Assembly (NCBI GenBank): GCA_025093985.1
Contig: JACAAK010000005.1
Coordinates: 1,054,001 to 1,118,000, forward strand
From: Calvatia gigantea
Lineage: Eukaryota > Basidiomycota > Agaricomycetes > Agaricales > Lycoperdaceae
Length of the DNA stretch: 64,000 nt
Direction of reading: 5' to 3'
A program made the translations under genes and the position numbers. Shown piece by piece: positions 26,603 through 37,722 of this stretch (position 1 is the first letter of the stretch; each line of letters opens with the position of its first letter). The notes below the pieces were generated by a model. That model made no database searches and was not told where the DNA came from. It was given only the letters and a program-made list of their open reading frames with translations.

Positions 26603-26992
26603 TGGCGAGAGGGGATGTAGCCTGTCGGATGGCAAAGGACACTCGGAGGTCGCTCTTCCCCGCTCTCTCCTCTTCTATCTCAAGATTCAAGATACACTTT
26701 CCTTATCGGGCACCTCCAATTTGCCTTTATTTGTTAACAAAGTTATATTTACTTTTTTTTTTCTGACTTTCATCGCTCCTCAACTCACCACGTCGCTAGG
26801 TCAGTGTCTATCTTTTTTTATTACATTTGATGATCCTTGATGACGAGTCTGAGCGGTGCTGTCCAGTTTCTGGTCATCCACTGTTTTGACGAGCCTCATT
26901 CTCTTAACCATTCATGCTTTTCTGACACCTCTCCTTCAAACCTTCTCCCTCCGACCTCAAGCTGATATGCTTTCCTAGATCTATCCGCACTC
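26603..26992. promoter_or_regulatory. Divergent promoter, regulator 1 / TSR4-like gene
   Basis: 390 bp lie between the two divergent start codons. The plus-strand side carries long pyrimidine runs and a T-rich stretch near 26750, and the segment nearest the TSR4-like gene is CT-rich. No single TATA box is evident. Confidence 0.45.
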
Positions 26993-28594
26993 ATGGCCCC
27001 CCACATGGATGATTGGTCTGATTCGGATGATGATGACCTCACAGGCGTAGAAACCAACGTACTTCTTGGTGTTCCGGATGGCACTGATCGACGATGGCAA
27101 TGACATCAACGACGCTGCTGTCTCGCGCATCGGCGGCCTTCCCGTACGGCCCTCCTCCCCGCGTGTAATTTCACTTTTAAAATATATTGATTTTCCACAA
27201 GGCCTTTCTTTCCCGTGAACCATCCTTTGAATCTTCTTTCTGCAAAGTCTGCGATTCCCCGATGCAGCTTTTGCTACAAATTTGGTGTCCTTTTGAGGAC
27301 AGCCCCATGGACAGAGCCCTTTATGTATGGGGTTGTTCACGAGGTACCTGTCAAAAGAAAGATGGAAGGTGCGTGCATTGTAACTACTGTGGCGTATGCC
27401 CCCTGTTTTTCAGAACTCATCCAGCATCCGCGCCTGGCGGGGACTTCGTTTCAACGAGAAGTACGCTGCCAAGCTCGAAAAAAAGCTAACAAGAAGACGA
27501 GAACGCGAGAGAGTTGAAGCCGCAGCTGCCGCGGTTAAGGAAGCCAGCAAAGCCGGTCCTCAAGCCAACCCTTTCTCCGTGTGTACAATTTGGTTATCCT
27601 CGTCGTAAACGTGCCAGCCTGGCTAACTGCCCCCGACTGTAGATTTCTACACCAACCGTTCCTGCACCCTCCAACCCATTCGCCTTGGGTAACCAAATCT
27701 TTGGGAATGCCCCAATTCTAGCTGTAACCCCGTTGGCGGTTCCCAAAAATGAAGAGGAAGAAGCTATTTCAGATAATGAAGACGACGGGAATGAGTCAGA
27801 TTCTTCGGCACAATCCCTTACTTGTAGCTCTCGCATCAACAACTTTAGAGGATTCTACCTGGGTGGCTGCCCCAGCTTATGCACCACTGTATCTTTCAAC
27901 GGCCTCAGAATACCTGCCACCGCCGCCCAAAACAAAACTACCAGCCAACACTCAGGTTATCGATCCTGACGCTCGAGACAAGAACGACCCTATTTGGAAC
28001 AGTGAAGCATACGAGAATTCTCTTGAAGTTGACAACGTGTTTGATAGATTTGCGAAGCGCGTGGCTCATGAAAGTGGGCAATGCTTGCGGTAAGTCTGGC
28101 GAAGAAGCCCGTAGATCGTTTATAGAACTGAACCCTTATTTGACAGCTACGACCTCAAGGGAACGCCGCTTCCATTTGCTACTGACACCGTCTTCGATAA
28201 ACTCTTTCCTCGACCCAATGCAGATGTAACAACAGTGACCAAGGCAGCATTTACAGTCTCCCCGGATGTTAAACGCACCTACTCTCCGCGTGCATCCGAT
28301 CTCATCCCAGCATGCCCAGTTTGCAAAACACCCCGTGTGTTTGAGTGTCAACTCATGCCGAACTTGATAAATGTCCTCAAATTACAAGGCGAGTCTCAGA
28401 ACCAGAGGAAGCAAACGGAGGAGGAGAGAAGGAGGGTAATACAACAGGCATTGAAAGGTGGAGATGGTATGGCATGGGGAACCGCCATGATATACTCGTG
28501 CGAGAAAGATTGTTGTCTTTCTGCTGATGGACAGGCAAAACAAGCGAAGGAGTGTTGGAGGGAGGAATTTGTGTTGGTTCAGTGGGACACTTGA
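26993..28594 (+). CDS. TSR4: TSR4/PDCD2-like ribosome biogenesis protein (two apparent +1 frame shifts)
   Basis: Exons: 26993-27143, 27202-27368, 27425-27578, 27643-28089 and 28147-28594. N-terminal DDWSDSDDDD and LLGVPDG are followed by DAAVSRIGGLPAFL. A Cys-rich segment (FCKVCDSPMQLLLQIWCP, YVWGCSRGTCQ) resembles the zinc-binding part of PDCD2. The C-terminal domain has ACPVCKTPRVFECQLMPNL and SCEKDCC. Yeast Tsr4 is a dedicated chaperone of ribosomal protein Rps2 (uS5). Two breaks are visible: after GVPDG the frame must move by +1 near 27081-27088 to reach IDDGNDINDAAVSR, and near 27820-27824 to reach VALASTTLEDSTW. The exon sum is 3n+2, as expected for two extra bases. Everything else is intact, so sequence errors are more likely than a pseudogene. 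Confidence 0.85.
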
Positions 28595-29074
28595 AATGTA
28601 TACCTACATACATACGCATCCACTAACGTATACAATGCTTGTTTATGATTGCCGAGACGTTATTGAGACGTCTTATCAGACATAGTGAAACGCCTTTCTT
28701 TTTTGAAACCGAAAATCTTTGATTGTATGACAGCTCATCACATTTCAGTGTTCCTACTGACCGACCAGTGGATCTACATAAGATCAGCAATATCTATAGT
28801 GTGCGTGATTCGTTGCAGATTCAATACAAACGAGGCAAAGCTGCTCCCTGGCGGGCGGGTGATCAAGGCATACTTGCGGTGCTGGGTGGACGAGGTTTCT
28901 GTATGTTCCATTTACCTGAAAACAGCACCGTGGAGAGATACGCGGATTTGCAGACCCAGCCCGGCTGGGCCAACCGTAACCACCAATCAAGCGGCCAATG
29001 GTCTTTCCATTACGTAAGCAGCAGATATCATTTTTTGACAAGGAAGTGCTGGTTGAGACCCACAACCTCAAAGG
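28595..29074. other. Intergenic, TSR4-like to DBP9
   Basis: 480 bp with only short, unrecognisable frames. It must contain the TSR4-like terminator and the DBP9 promoter; no clear motif stands out. Confidence 0.6.
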
Positions 29075-31373
29075 ATGGCTCCAGATACGCGGGTCTTTGA
29101 GCATGCAACGTCGTTCTCAACTTTTTCCAATATACTCGACCCTCGCTTGCTGCGAGCTCTCGCAGACATGGGGTTCGCCCGACCCACTCTGATCCAAGCC
29201 CGAGCGATTCCATTGGCATTAGACGAACATTGCGATATTCTCGCGCGAGCGCGCACTGGGAGTGGCAAAACTGCTGCTTATTGTTTGCCTGTTATTCAAA
29301 AAATATTGCTAAGTAAAGGGAAGGGAAAAGATAAAGCAGTGGTGCGTTTGGCGCTTGACCTTCCCACTTATATTTGGAGGACTAACATATAATGAGATAG
29401 GGAGATGCTATGGGTGATGCAAATGGCTTTACTAGGGCTTTAATTCTCGTTCCGACAAAAGAGCTCGCAGAACAAGTGACCTCCTTTTTGAAAAAGGTCG
29501 TGCGCTACTGTGATAAGGATGTTATCGTGATTAACGTTGCATCTGGAACGACTGCTCATCTCCAACGGTGGGTGTTTTTCTATACTGGGGGACGAAACAG
29601 GGATTGACGGAGTGTAGTGTGCTCCTTTCTGACCATCCGGATGTTGTCGTCGCTACACCGTCGCGGGCTTTGTCTCTCCTCCAATCCAAAGTTCGTCTTC
29701 TCGCAGTTTGATGATGCTTTTATCTCAATTTTGTAGACTCTTTCCCTTTCTGCTATAGATTCACTTGTTATCGACGAAGCAGATCTCATTCTCTCTTATG
29801 GCCATAACGAAGACGTCCACCAAATATTTAGTGGAGCATACCTTCCAAAAGTCCACCAGAGCTTTTTAATGAGTGCAACCATGACGGAAGATGTCGAAAT
29901 GTTAAAGGGCCTTACACTGCGCAACCCCGTAAGTCCTGTGGCATATCTACATAGCAAAGAGAGCGCTTAATCTACTCCCAAGGCTATCCTGAAACTAGAG
30001 GAAGCTGAGGATGAAGCTGCTTCTCTCAGTCAATACGCCGTCAAATGCTCCGAAGTCGATAAATTCCTTCTGGCGTATGTTATACTCAAGCTGAAGCTCG
30101 TGAGAGGGAAATGTATCATCTTCGTCAACGATGTGGATCGCGGTTACCGGTTGAAATTGTTCTTGGAACAATTTTCCATAAAAAGTTGTGTCCTCAACTC
30201 GGAATTGCCTTTGAATTCGAGGTGAGAATGGGCGGTTTCCTGATGCTCTGGGCGTTGGCTGACGCTCTCTTCCAGGTACCACACAGTGCAAGAATTCAAC
30301 AAGGGTGTTTATGATTATATCATTGCAACAGATGAAGGTGGGGCAGAGGGCAACAAAGAAGAAGATATGGAAGAAGAGGGGGACGGACAGCAAGAAGAAC
30401 AGTGTGAGTTTGTTTCACGTTGGAAGTAATCCTCAGTTGACATTTCATCCCAGTTGCTTCGACTCAACGCGATGACCCCGAAAGCGGTGCCTCTGATGCG
30501 GATGACCAGGGAGAGAATGAGGAAGAGGTTGACTCTGAATCACAAGCTGATGCCGATTCCGAACGAAAACGAAAACGACCCTCGTCTCCCGCTCCTCTAT
30601 CAAGAAAGCGTCTAAAACAACAACCCGGGGGCCAAGATACCAAGTCCTCAAAAAAATGGTCCAAAGGCAAAGGCAAACCTGACAAAGAATATGGCGTCAC
30701 TCGCGGTGTCGACTTTGTCGACGTTGCTTGTGTGCTGAACTTCGACCTCCCGACTTCTGCTCGTTCGTATACCCATCGCGTTGGACGTACAGCCCGTGCC
30801 GGGCGAACAGGGATGTCACTATCCTTCGTCGTCCATCGTTCGGAGTGGGGTAAAAATAAGGTGGTTGGATGCCTACCGAGTGCTCAGAAAGACGAGCTTG
30901 TTTTCAAACGCATTGAAAAACAACAAGCAGCCCGTGGGTCACAGATCAAAGAGTACAAATTTGATATGCGGCAGGTGGAGGCTTTCCGGTATCGGATGGA
31001 GGATGCGTTGAGGAGCGTGACGAAGGCAGCGATACGAGAGGCGAGAATCAAAGAGCTGAAGAACGAACTTCTGAACTCGGATAAACTCAAGGCGTACTTT
31101 GAAGACAATCCATTAGATTTGGAGCATTTGCGGCATGATAGGGCTTTAAGGCCTGCGAGAGTTCAACCGCACATGAAACATATTCCGAAGTATCTGTTAC
31201 CGAAGATGGCGCCTGTACAAGAAGAGGAGGCTGTCAAGCCGATTATTGGGGCCAAGACTGGTTTTGTGCCGTTTAAAAAGGAGGGCGCAAAGCGAGGGAG
31301 GGGAAGGGGAAATCTTGGGAAAGGTGGTTCAAGAGGGAAGAAGAAATCAGACCCATTAAAAAAGTTTAGATAG
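29075..31373 (+). CDS. DBP9: DEAD-box RNA helicase DBP9 (60S ribosome assembly)
   Basis: Start [14 protein letters not shown]. Helicase motifs in order: Q-motif region [17 protein letters not shown]; motif [13 protein letters not shown]; Ia PTKELAEQ; Ib ATPSRAL; motif II DEAD in [14 protein letters not shown]; motif III SAT in [31 protein letters not shown] region [28 protein letters not shown]. Between the [20 protein letters not shown] segment and motif V is an acidic, Lys/Arg-rich insertion of about 110 residues, as in other DBP9 proteins. The tail is basic ([11 protein letters not shown]). Dbp9 acts in the nucleolus on pre-60S particles. There are several short GT-AG introns, for example the one after [10 protein letters not shown]. 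The stop is at 31373. Confidence 0.93.
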
Positions 31374-31510
31374 CACTTGTTTGTGTATTGTTCTCGGAAT
31401 GCCTTCAAACGGATCAAATGAATTGACATGCGATCAGATTTTTCGGCAATGTCCGGAACCTATGGCACTTCACTTGTGAGTTGCGTCTCCGCTTCGTCCT
31501 TGAAGCCACA

Positions 31511-31961
31511 ATGCCTGTATTCACGTCCCATCCCCTCTATGCATCCCGCATAAACAAGGCTGTGAAGAAAAACCCAGCGCTTTTCGGTGTCCCCTTCATC
31601 CTGCTCATGGTTGCTGCGTCGTATGGTCTCACGACCTTTACGCAAACCAAGTATGACCTCCATGATCAGAAAGTAAAGCATGTGCGTGTCGTTTTAAGGT
31701 ATATATCTGCCCTTCATCCTAAGTTGTACAGGTTTCAAAAGAGCAGGAGCTGAAACTAGACAAAAACCGGAAGAAGTTCGATATCAGAGAGGAATATTTC
31801 GTGAGTGTCCCAAAGGTTCCAGAAGCTTGTTTTTCTGAAATAGCGGGTTTTTTCAGCGGTTAAATGCTTCCGCGCAGGAAGACTGGGAACCCAAGCGAGT
31901 TCCACGACCAAAGGGACTACCCGAGTGGGGCGTACCGCCTACAGAACCGCCTCCCAAGTGA
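31511..31961 (+). CDS. COX16: Cytochrome c oxidase assembly protein COX16
   Basis: Three exons: 31511-31681, 31732-31800 and 31857-31961. The sum is 345 nt, or 114 residues. One membrane span (FGVPFILLMVAASYGLTTF) follows a short basic N-terminus. It is followed by the family motif TQTKYDLHDQKVKHVSKEQE, by REEYFRLNA and by the Pro-rich end WEPKRVPRPKGLPEWGVP. COX16 is an inner-membrane protein that helps join the COX1 and COX2 modules of complex IV. It starts 137 bp after DBP9 on the same strand. Confidence 0.93.
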
Positions 31962-33208
31962 TCGTAAACCATATAGTATCGTCGTCTGCCCCTAGCACCT
32001 CCGCCCGGCTAACTTGGTCAAATCATGGAGCTGACAAGGTTATTGTTACGAAGGAAGTCCCGGAAACTGTCTGGTTTTGGAGTGCCAAATGGTTGTTAAT
32101 GCACCGCCGCCTGCGTACCGCTCGTGGCACTGGGCGACAACAGTATGCTTACATACAATAGAATTCGCCGCTTAATTGACCACAAGAGGATTCTCTCCCT
32201 TCACTGCACCATAGAATCTGGGGGCAGGTACAATAATAAGTTGGAGAAGACGTGCACCTCACAATCTTTCACCAAGGCTCCTTCGGCTAGGCCGTGACCC
32301 CATACCCCGCACCTTTTTGTTGACACCCAGCCTCACTCTGCGATCCCGGGTTCAATTCCGTATCGAACTTATTTCCTCCCTTTCTAACTCTCTCACTGCC
32401 ACGGCCCACCAACCTTCAATTCCCTGTATGCGGAAAGATAGTGAGAGTTCTGTAAACTACAGTTGACCCTGCTCAAACCCAAAAGAGTTTTCGAAGCCAT
32501 TGCTACCACTAAAATCGGTGGGTTCTGAACATGCCAAGGATAAAGATCATTAAACCGGTGGTTATCACTGTCATGGAAGCCCAGTTATGTTAAACACATC
32601 TTTCCGAGCAAATCGACACGCAGTTTGCCCTTAGTGGCCGCCAAGTGTTTTAGCCGGGTTCGAGAGTAATTTACGGCCGAAAAGAATTATGAGAGTGCTG
32701 CCGGATGGCCTCCCAGGGCATGTTACATCTTCGACCTGTCCTGGGGCTGCGCCAGTCAAGGTCCTTCAAGAGTGGTCCGATCGAATTATGACATTAGCCG
32801 GAGGAGTTTCCAACAAGGTTTGACAATCACTTCGAAGCCAGTTTGATGGCAAGGGCCAACTGGTGGGATTGGGCCTTCGTCATCGGAGTAACATGATCCC
32901 AGGTTAATTCCTTTTGGATTGGTCCCCTCACGATCCACTGGAGGAAAACAAAACAGGTTGTCGTATGAGCGGATTAGATTGGATGAGTAGTAATGCGTGT
33001 CTCTACGGTGAAAGATGATGAGTAGTTACAGAGGAAAGGATCATGTGCACATAATAAGATGTGAGGTCCCCGAGTCCCCAGGTTTCTTCCAAAAGGTGTA
33101 CTTTTGAGTCCATACTAACGCCTAATCTACGCCATGTCAGTTCTAATTGCGGCCTCTGCAGATCATGATGCTCTAATCAGCGGTGTAATAGGTGGACGAA
33201 ACAAGAGA
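31962..33208. other. 1.25-kb region without a gene
   Basis: This lies between the convergent COX16 and mitoferrin genes. Frames are short and none is recognisable. It contains a lone RNA polymerase III B-box-like string, GGTTCAATTCC, at 32349-32359, but the flanking bases do not form a tRNA T-stem beyond two pairs. It may be a relic of a tRNA-derived element, which cannot be shown from this window alone. Confidence 0.5.
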
Positions 33209-34368
33209 TTACGCACTGAAGAACTCGTACGATAACCAGCACAGGGCAGTACTAGGCATAATCGTCATGACACGAGGTGTAAGCCCTCGTCCAAATCCTC
33301 TGATACCGTCTCTTTTCCAGATGACACGGAAAGCGTCAACCATACCGCTCGCGTTCCGGATATCAGCTTCGTGCGAAGTACCTCGCGTCTGGAGCATCGT
33401 TTTTGCAACATCTAGAGGGGTTGTGACGGCCGCAGCTACGGCGCCAGCAACAGCGCCGGCGGTGATGTGTGAAACAGGGGAATACTCGTTACGGGGATTC
33501 ATGAAACGTTTGACTTGCTCGTAAACCGTGTATTGAATAGCATTGAAGGGAATGGAGATGGCGAGGGTAGTTGGGTAGGAAACATAGAAAGCTGCGAGAC
33601 CTTCATTGTGGTAGACCGTACGAGCGCATGTCAAGACAGAGCGGAACTCTGACTTGTGTATTTGCATACGCTGCTTGATGACTGAAAAACCATGAGACGG
33701 AGAGAACCGGGCAGAGAAGTTTGGTAGTGACGTACCGTCGAAAGGATTCATTAGTGCATCGCTGGCGATTGTCGCGGAAGCGCCGGCCAGTGCTAGAGCG
33801 TCGTTTTAATCCTCCCAGAGCGCAATGAGAAGCTCGAAGAACGTACAGTGTGCTGCCCATTGGTTCCCGGCTTCATTCCCTCCTGCAAGCTCTTTGACTG
33901 CTTCGAGAGTACCGAAGTGGACTGCGTGCGCTGGACCAGCACCAAGTACGACGGATGATACACCACGCCATAGAGCTCTCATACCCTCCGTCGATGATAT
34001 CTGTGTAAAGGCATTGCCAACGCCTGTGTAGACCGCGACTGGAGAAGCTGTGAAAACTTGCATTCGCGTCTACGCGAAATTTTGAGAAAAAAAAAATACA
34101 CAAATAACATCGTAGAGCGCACCTTGATGCTGTCAACGGGGAACATAACAGCATGCTCTGAGATTCCAGCCTAAGGCTAAAATGAATAAAAAAGCTTTAA
34201 CGCGAAGGGGTGTGACGACAGACGAGAGCGCCAGCGAGCATGTTGACCTGAAACCCATAGAGACGTCAGAATGCAATTTAACAAACAACAAAGGACAGGA
34301 AGGGCTTTACTGACCATGAGACCAGCGTTCGGGGGAAGGGACTCGTAATCTGGTTCCTCAGCCATCAT
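33209..34368 (-). CDS. MRS3: Mitochondrial carrier, mitoferrin (MRS3/MRS4) type
   Basis: Six exons: 34368-34315, 34247-34224, 34170-34123, 34069-33847, 33792-33736 and 33681-33209. The sum is 879 nt, or 292 residues. It has three repeats with the carrier signature: ISEHAVMFPVDSIKTRMQV; ATIASDALMNPFDVIKQRMQ; and AVAAAVTTPLDVAKTMLQTR. The N-terminus EPDYESLPPNAGL, the segment GAGPAHAVHFGTLEAVKEL and the following GNQWAAHSLAG fit the mitoferrin group, which imports ferrous iron into the matrix for heme and Fe-S synthesis. Substrate assignment is by family resemblance. The start has two adjacent ATGs (34368 and 34365). One exon is only 24 nt. Confidence 0.88.
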
Positions 34369-34803
34369 GAAGATTCGGGGTCGGTAAAAGGAATGGGAAC
34401 AGAAAAAAAAGGGACCAAGGGAAGATGGGAGTCCTGCACTTTAATATATAAAGTAGAGCAGGCCGTGTAGGCCGACAAGGTTGGCGACGGGGAGGAGAGA
34501 ACCAAAGGGACCGGGTGGGGAAAGGGAGAAGAGAAATTGCAATTTCTGACGTATTTATGGACTCAATTGATCTCCCCATGATTCATTATATTCTTACTCC
34601 GCCATTTTTTACATACACGACATATACATACTCGGAGTCGGTATAAGATGCACATATTATAGGTCATATTCAATTCTCGCGCTCTTGTGTGTGTGCACTA
34701 GTTCACCTCTGGGAAGCTAAATCAGCGGCGGCTAATTTGTCGTGCTCGCCGATATCTCTGTGCGTTGTAAGACTGCCATCCCATGCCAACAAACCAAATA
34801 TAC

Positions 34804-35833
34804 TCACGTCGCCTCCCAGGGGTAGTCCAACCTACACATACGACCTTCAGAGGGCTTAATGATCCAAGGATAAGCGATTCACTCACCAGATGTCGTCGAC
34901 ATCAGCTCCAGCGAAATAGCTAGTAGATCCACGTGCTGTCAGTTTTCTCAAATCATGGGACGTTATCTTTGGAGGTCACGAACGGGACATCGGCAGGTAT
35001 CTCTGCTAATTTTGCTTTTTTCTTGTTGTGGACGACGAAAATAGCGAACTTGGTTGCGCTTCTGAGGGCCTCTCGCTCAGGCTCTGGACGGCTCAGAATC
35101 TCTTTTTCGACATCCTTCTCTAGCTCGATAAGAGCATACCTAGCAATATTATTAAGCCCCGTTGGCCCTGGAGGGGAACGGCACTAACGAAAGAGTTTTG
35201 CGTGTATCATCGACTTCATCCTAGTGAAATTGGATTGAGGACAGTTCCCATGGCCAATGCAAAAATAGAGAACGAACGACGATGAGGTTGCGCTTTCCAA
35301 CCAACAATTTTCCGGCGTCAGGCCCACTGATGACCACTATCTAGACCTGTGTAAGGAACTACGTGGAAGCTGATACTCACAGCCATTGAGTACGGATGAC
35401 TTCCTTGCCAATCGACTCCGCGGTTGTCCCCTGGAGAGGTTCGTATAGCGAAAGACCAATGGCCTGGATTTGCAAAGTTTTGTTCACGGTAGAATCTCTC
35501 AAAAAAGTGCGCTTGCAAAAGACAGCAACAATTTCATCTCCGTCTCATCTGATCACCCGGGCTCTTGACCGACTTACCATGACACGGGCCGGGAAAAATC
35601 CGCTGAAGGGACAGATCTCGTTTCAATACTCTGTACATATACTTCGAAAGCAGGGGACACTGACCCACCACCTGTTGTAATATTGAGAGATCGATATGTA
35701 AAGATCATGTATAGCACTCACCGATGGCGATCATAAGGTCTGGATTAAATTCTGCAGCGATCTTGGGCGTGGCATCGCGGATGAGGTTGTGAATGTCGTT
35801 GTAGGTGACTCGCCAGTGTTTTACCTCGGCCAT
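34804..35833 (-). CDS. HPT1: Hypoxanthine/xanthine phosphoribosyltransferase, HPT1/XPT1 type (one apparent +1 frame shift)
   Basis: Eight exons: 35833-35722, 35671-35665, 35602-35578, 35511-35381, 35326-35278, 35220-35189, 35139-34887 and 34831-34804. Motifs: VTYNDIHNLIRDATPKIA; DLMIAIGGGGFFPARVMRTF; AIGLSLYEP; EVIRTQWLGPDAGKLLVGKR; the PRPP-binding NLIVDEVDDTRKTL; AIFVVHNKKKAKLAEIP; and the C-terminal YFAGADVDDIWLDYPWEAT. The enzyme joins hypoxanthine, xanthine or guanine to PRPP in purine salvage in the cytosol; which base is preferred is uncertain. The second exon is 7 nt and supplies part of the Gly4 loop. Frames break at an AAA triplet near 34968-34970: after VPFVTSK the reading must move by +1 to reach STSYFAGADV. 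The exon sum is 3n+1. ATG 35833 (MAEVKHW, good context ACTATGG) is preferred over the in-frame ATG at 35905. Confidence 0.88.
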
Positions 35834-35963
35834 AGTGATAAGATGAGTAGTGGATCGCAGACGAGCAATTTTTATCTTGCTACATATTTTCTGATCCGTG
35901 TCCATGTGATAGATACATAATAACTTATCATTAAGTGCTTTGTCCCCGTTTATCTTCTCTTCT
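35834..35963. promoter_or_regulatory. Compact divergent promoter HPT1/RPC53 with four GATA cores
   Basis: Only 130 bp separate the two start codons. GATA cores lie at 35908-35911 and 35912-35915 (plus) and at 35926-35929 and 35951-35954 (as TATC). GATA factors are known nitrogen and purine regulators in fungi; binding here is inference. The upstream in-frame ATG of HPT1 (35905) would place its transcript across part of this region. Confidence 0.55.
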
Positions 35964-37533
35964 ATGTCTGGTATCCTCCCTGCATTTGTTCAGTATACAG
36001 TATATACTTAACATCCCTCAGAAACACCCTCAGGTTCTGCATCCGGCTCAACAACACCCAAGGGCATCGGGAGCCTTGCAAAAAAACAGGGTGATGTCAC
36101 TCGACAAGGAACTCAGAAGCTCAGGTTCACGCCAACTCTCCCGGCACGGCGAAAGAAGGAGTAAGTAGGTTTACTCTCCGCAATAGTATATCGTCCCGAC
36201 TCACGTACCCTTTAGAGAGGTTAAAACCGTCAGTCTCGAAGTTTGGTCTCGCATCACTTGGGTAATGACATCCCAAGTTCTATAGGAAGCTGTTGCGTCC
36301 ACTGTCCCGGAATCCTCTAATGCGATTGTAAGAGGTCGTGGTCGAGGCCGCGGCGGTACAGACTTAGGGCGGGGTCGCGGACGGGGACGAGGTGCCCCTC
36401 CTCCAGTTGAGATGACGGCCAGTGGGCCCTTCGCAATGGGACCTGCCCTTGCGGGGAGTCAAGCTCGCCATTCGGCACGCCGCACAGAATTCTCAGCGGC
36501 ACTCACCCCTCTCCCGACCACTAGCGCAGCCCCAAGTGAACATCCCACTCGGACAGCTACGCCCAATCTGAATCGTCCAGATACGAAGGGAAAGGTTACA
36601 GTCAAAGAGGAGGAAGAGGCGTATTCGGATCCAGACGACGGCGTTGAGATTGTCGATATGAACAAGATCAGAGACATGGATTGGATGGCTCCAGAGCCTT
36701 TGGTGGAGGAAAAGAAACTGGGGAAGTTAAAGAAAAAGGATTCGCAGGACCTTGGTATGTTGTTTCGTGCACTCCCCAAAAATTTTGAGTCCTGACGACT
36801 TCCTAGACACGAAAAATGTACTAGATCTCAGTGAGAGTGAGAATGAAAAGGAGCTTGAAGATCTTGTTGAAGACTTTACAGCGAAGAACGACCTAGATGC
36901 CGTATGAAATTTGAATTTCGATTTCTCTTCGATCCTAAGTCAATTAATCCAGGACTCCACTTTACGAGAGGACCGCTTGTATTTCTTTCAATTCCCTGTC
37001 CCTTTCCCAAAATTCACCACCCCGCCTGCGGGGCCACCTCTCGCCCGAACCGCCGACTTCACGACTGGACCAGAACCAGGACACGTTGAGACGTCAACTA
37101 AAAAAGTATCTTTCGCGCCTGACACGAAGTTGTCCCTCACCCCTGGGTCCTCTCGCCCATCCACTGCACCTCCAGAGCCTATCAAAGAAGAACCCGTGGA
37201 TGGGGTTATTGGCCAATTGGAAGTCTACAAGAGTGGGGCCGTCAAGATTCGTCTTGCCAATGGTATTTTGCTTGACGTAAGTCGCCTTTCCATCACCACG
37301 ATTCGCTGGTTAACCTAGCTGTATAGGTCAATGCCGCAACACAGCCGTTGTTCCTTCAGCAAGCCGTCCACTTCGATATGAATAACAAACGGCTGATGGT
37401 GCTTGGAGAAGTCAACAAACAATTTGTTGTATCACCCGACATCGAGTCGTTTCTCAGTGGTCTGGAAAAAGCGGACAGATCACCACCGGTATTTGAAGGC
37501 GAAGATGATCTTATTAAAATGGACATCACATGA
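35964..37533 (+). CDS. RPC53: RNA polymerase III subunit RPC53 (RPC4)
   Basis: Seven exons: 35964-35970, 36034-36160, 36216-36228, 36286-36754, 36807-36901, 36953-37276 and 37327-37533. The sum is 1,242 nt, or 413 residues. N-terminal RQGTQKLRFTPTLPARRKKE is the Lys/Arg-rich motif of the family. An RGRGRGRGG tract follows at about residue 60. The conserved C-terminal domain has LYFFQFPVPFP, GVIGQLEVYKSGAVKIRLAN, GILLDVNAATQPLFLQQAV and LMVLGEVNKQFVVSPDIESF. RPC53 pairs with RPC37 in the Pol III TFIIF-like subcomplex, which works in termination and reinitiation on tRNA and 5S genes. The first coding exon holds seven bases (ATGTCTG) and the third 13 nt. Confidence 0.93.
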
Positions 37534-37722
37534 ATTAGGCCTTGTACACGAAGAATACATTCGACATAGGGAAAAAATTAGGATGCTAGTTCGTTGCTTG
37601 CTCTTACATAGATACAATGTTGTCTCCCCCGAGGCGGTGAAGACGATGCATACATGCGATATATAAACGCCATGAAGGCCTAAAAATACCCTGAAAATCA
37701 TGACTGAATATGTAGCGGGGTA

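Noticed and set aside
27060..27110. Programmed +1 ribosomal frameshifting in the TSR4-like gene
   Set aside because: No slippery heptamer such as those used by Ty elements or antizyme is visible at either site; extra-base errors explain both.
28685..29100. Plus-strand frames of 110-125 residues upstream of DBP9
   Set aside because: No recognisable family, and they overlap the DBP9 start; treated as intergenic or 5' leader.
32330..32375. Possible tRNA or SINE promoter (GGTTCAATTCC at 32349-32359)
   Set aside because: The B-box string matches, but the flanking bases give only two T-stem pairs and no acceptor stem or D-arm can be drawn.
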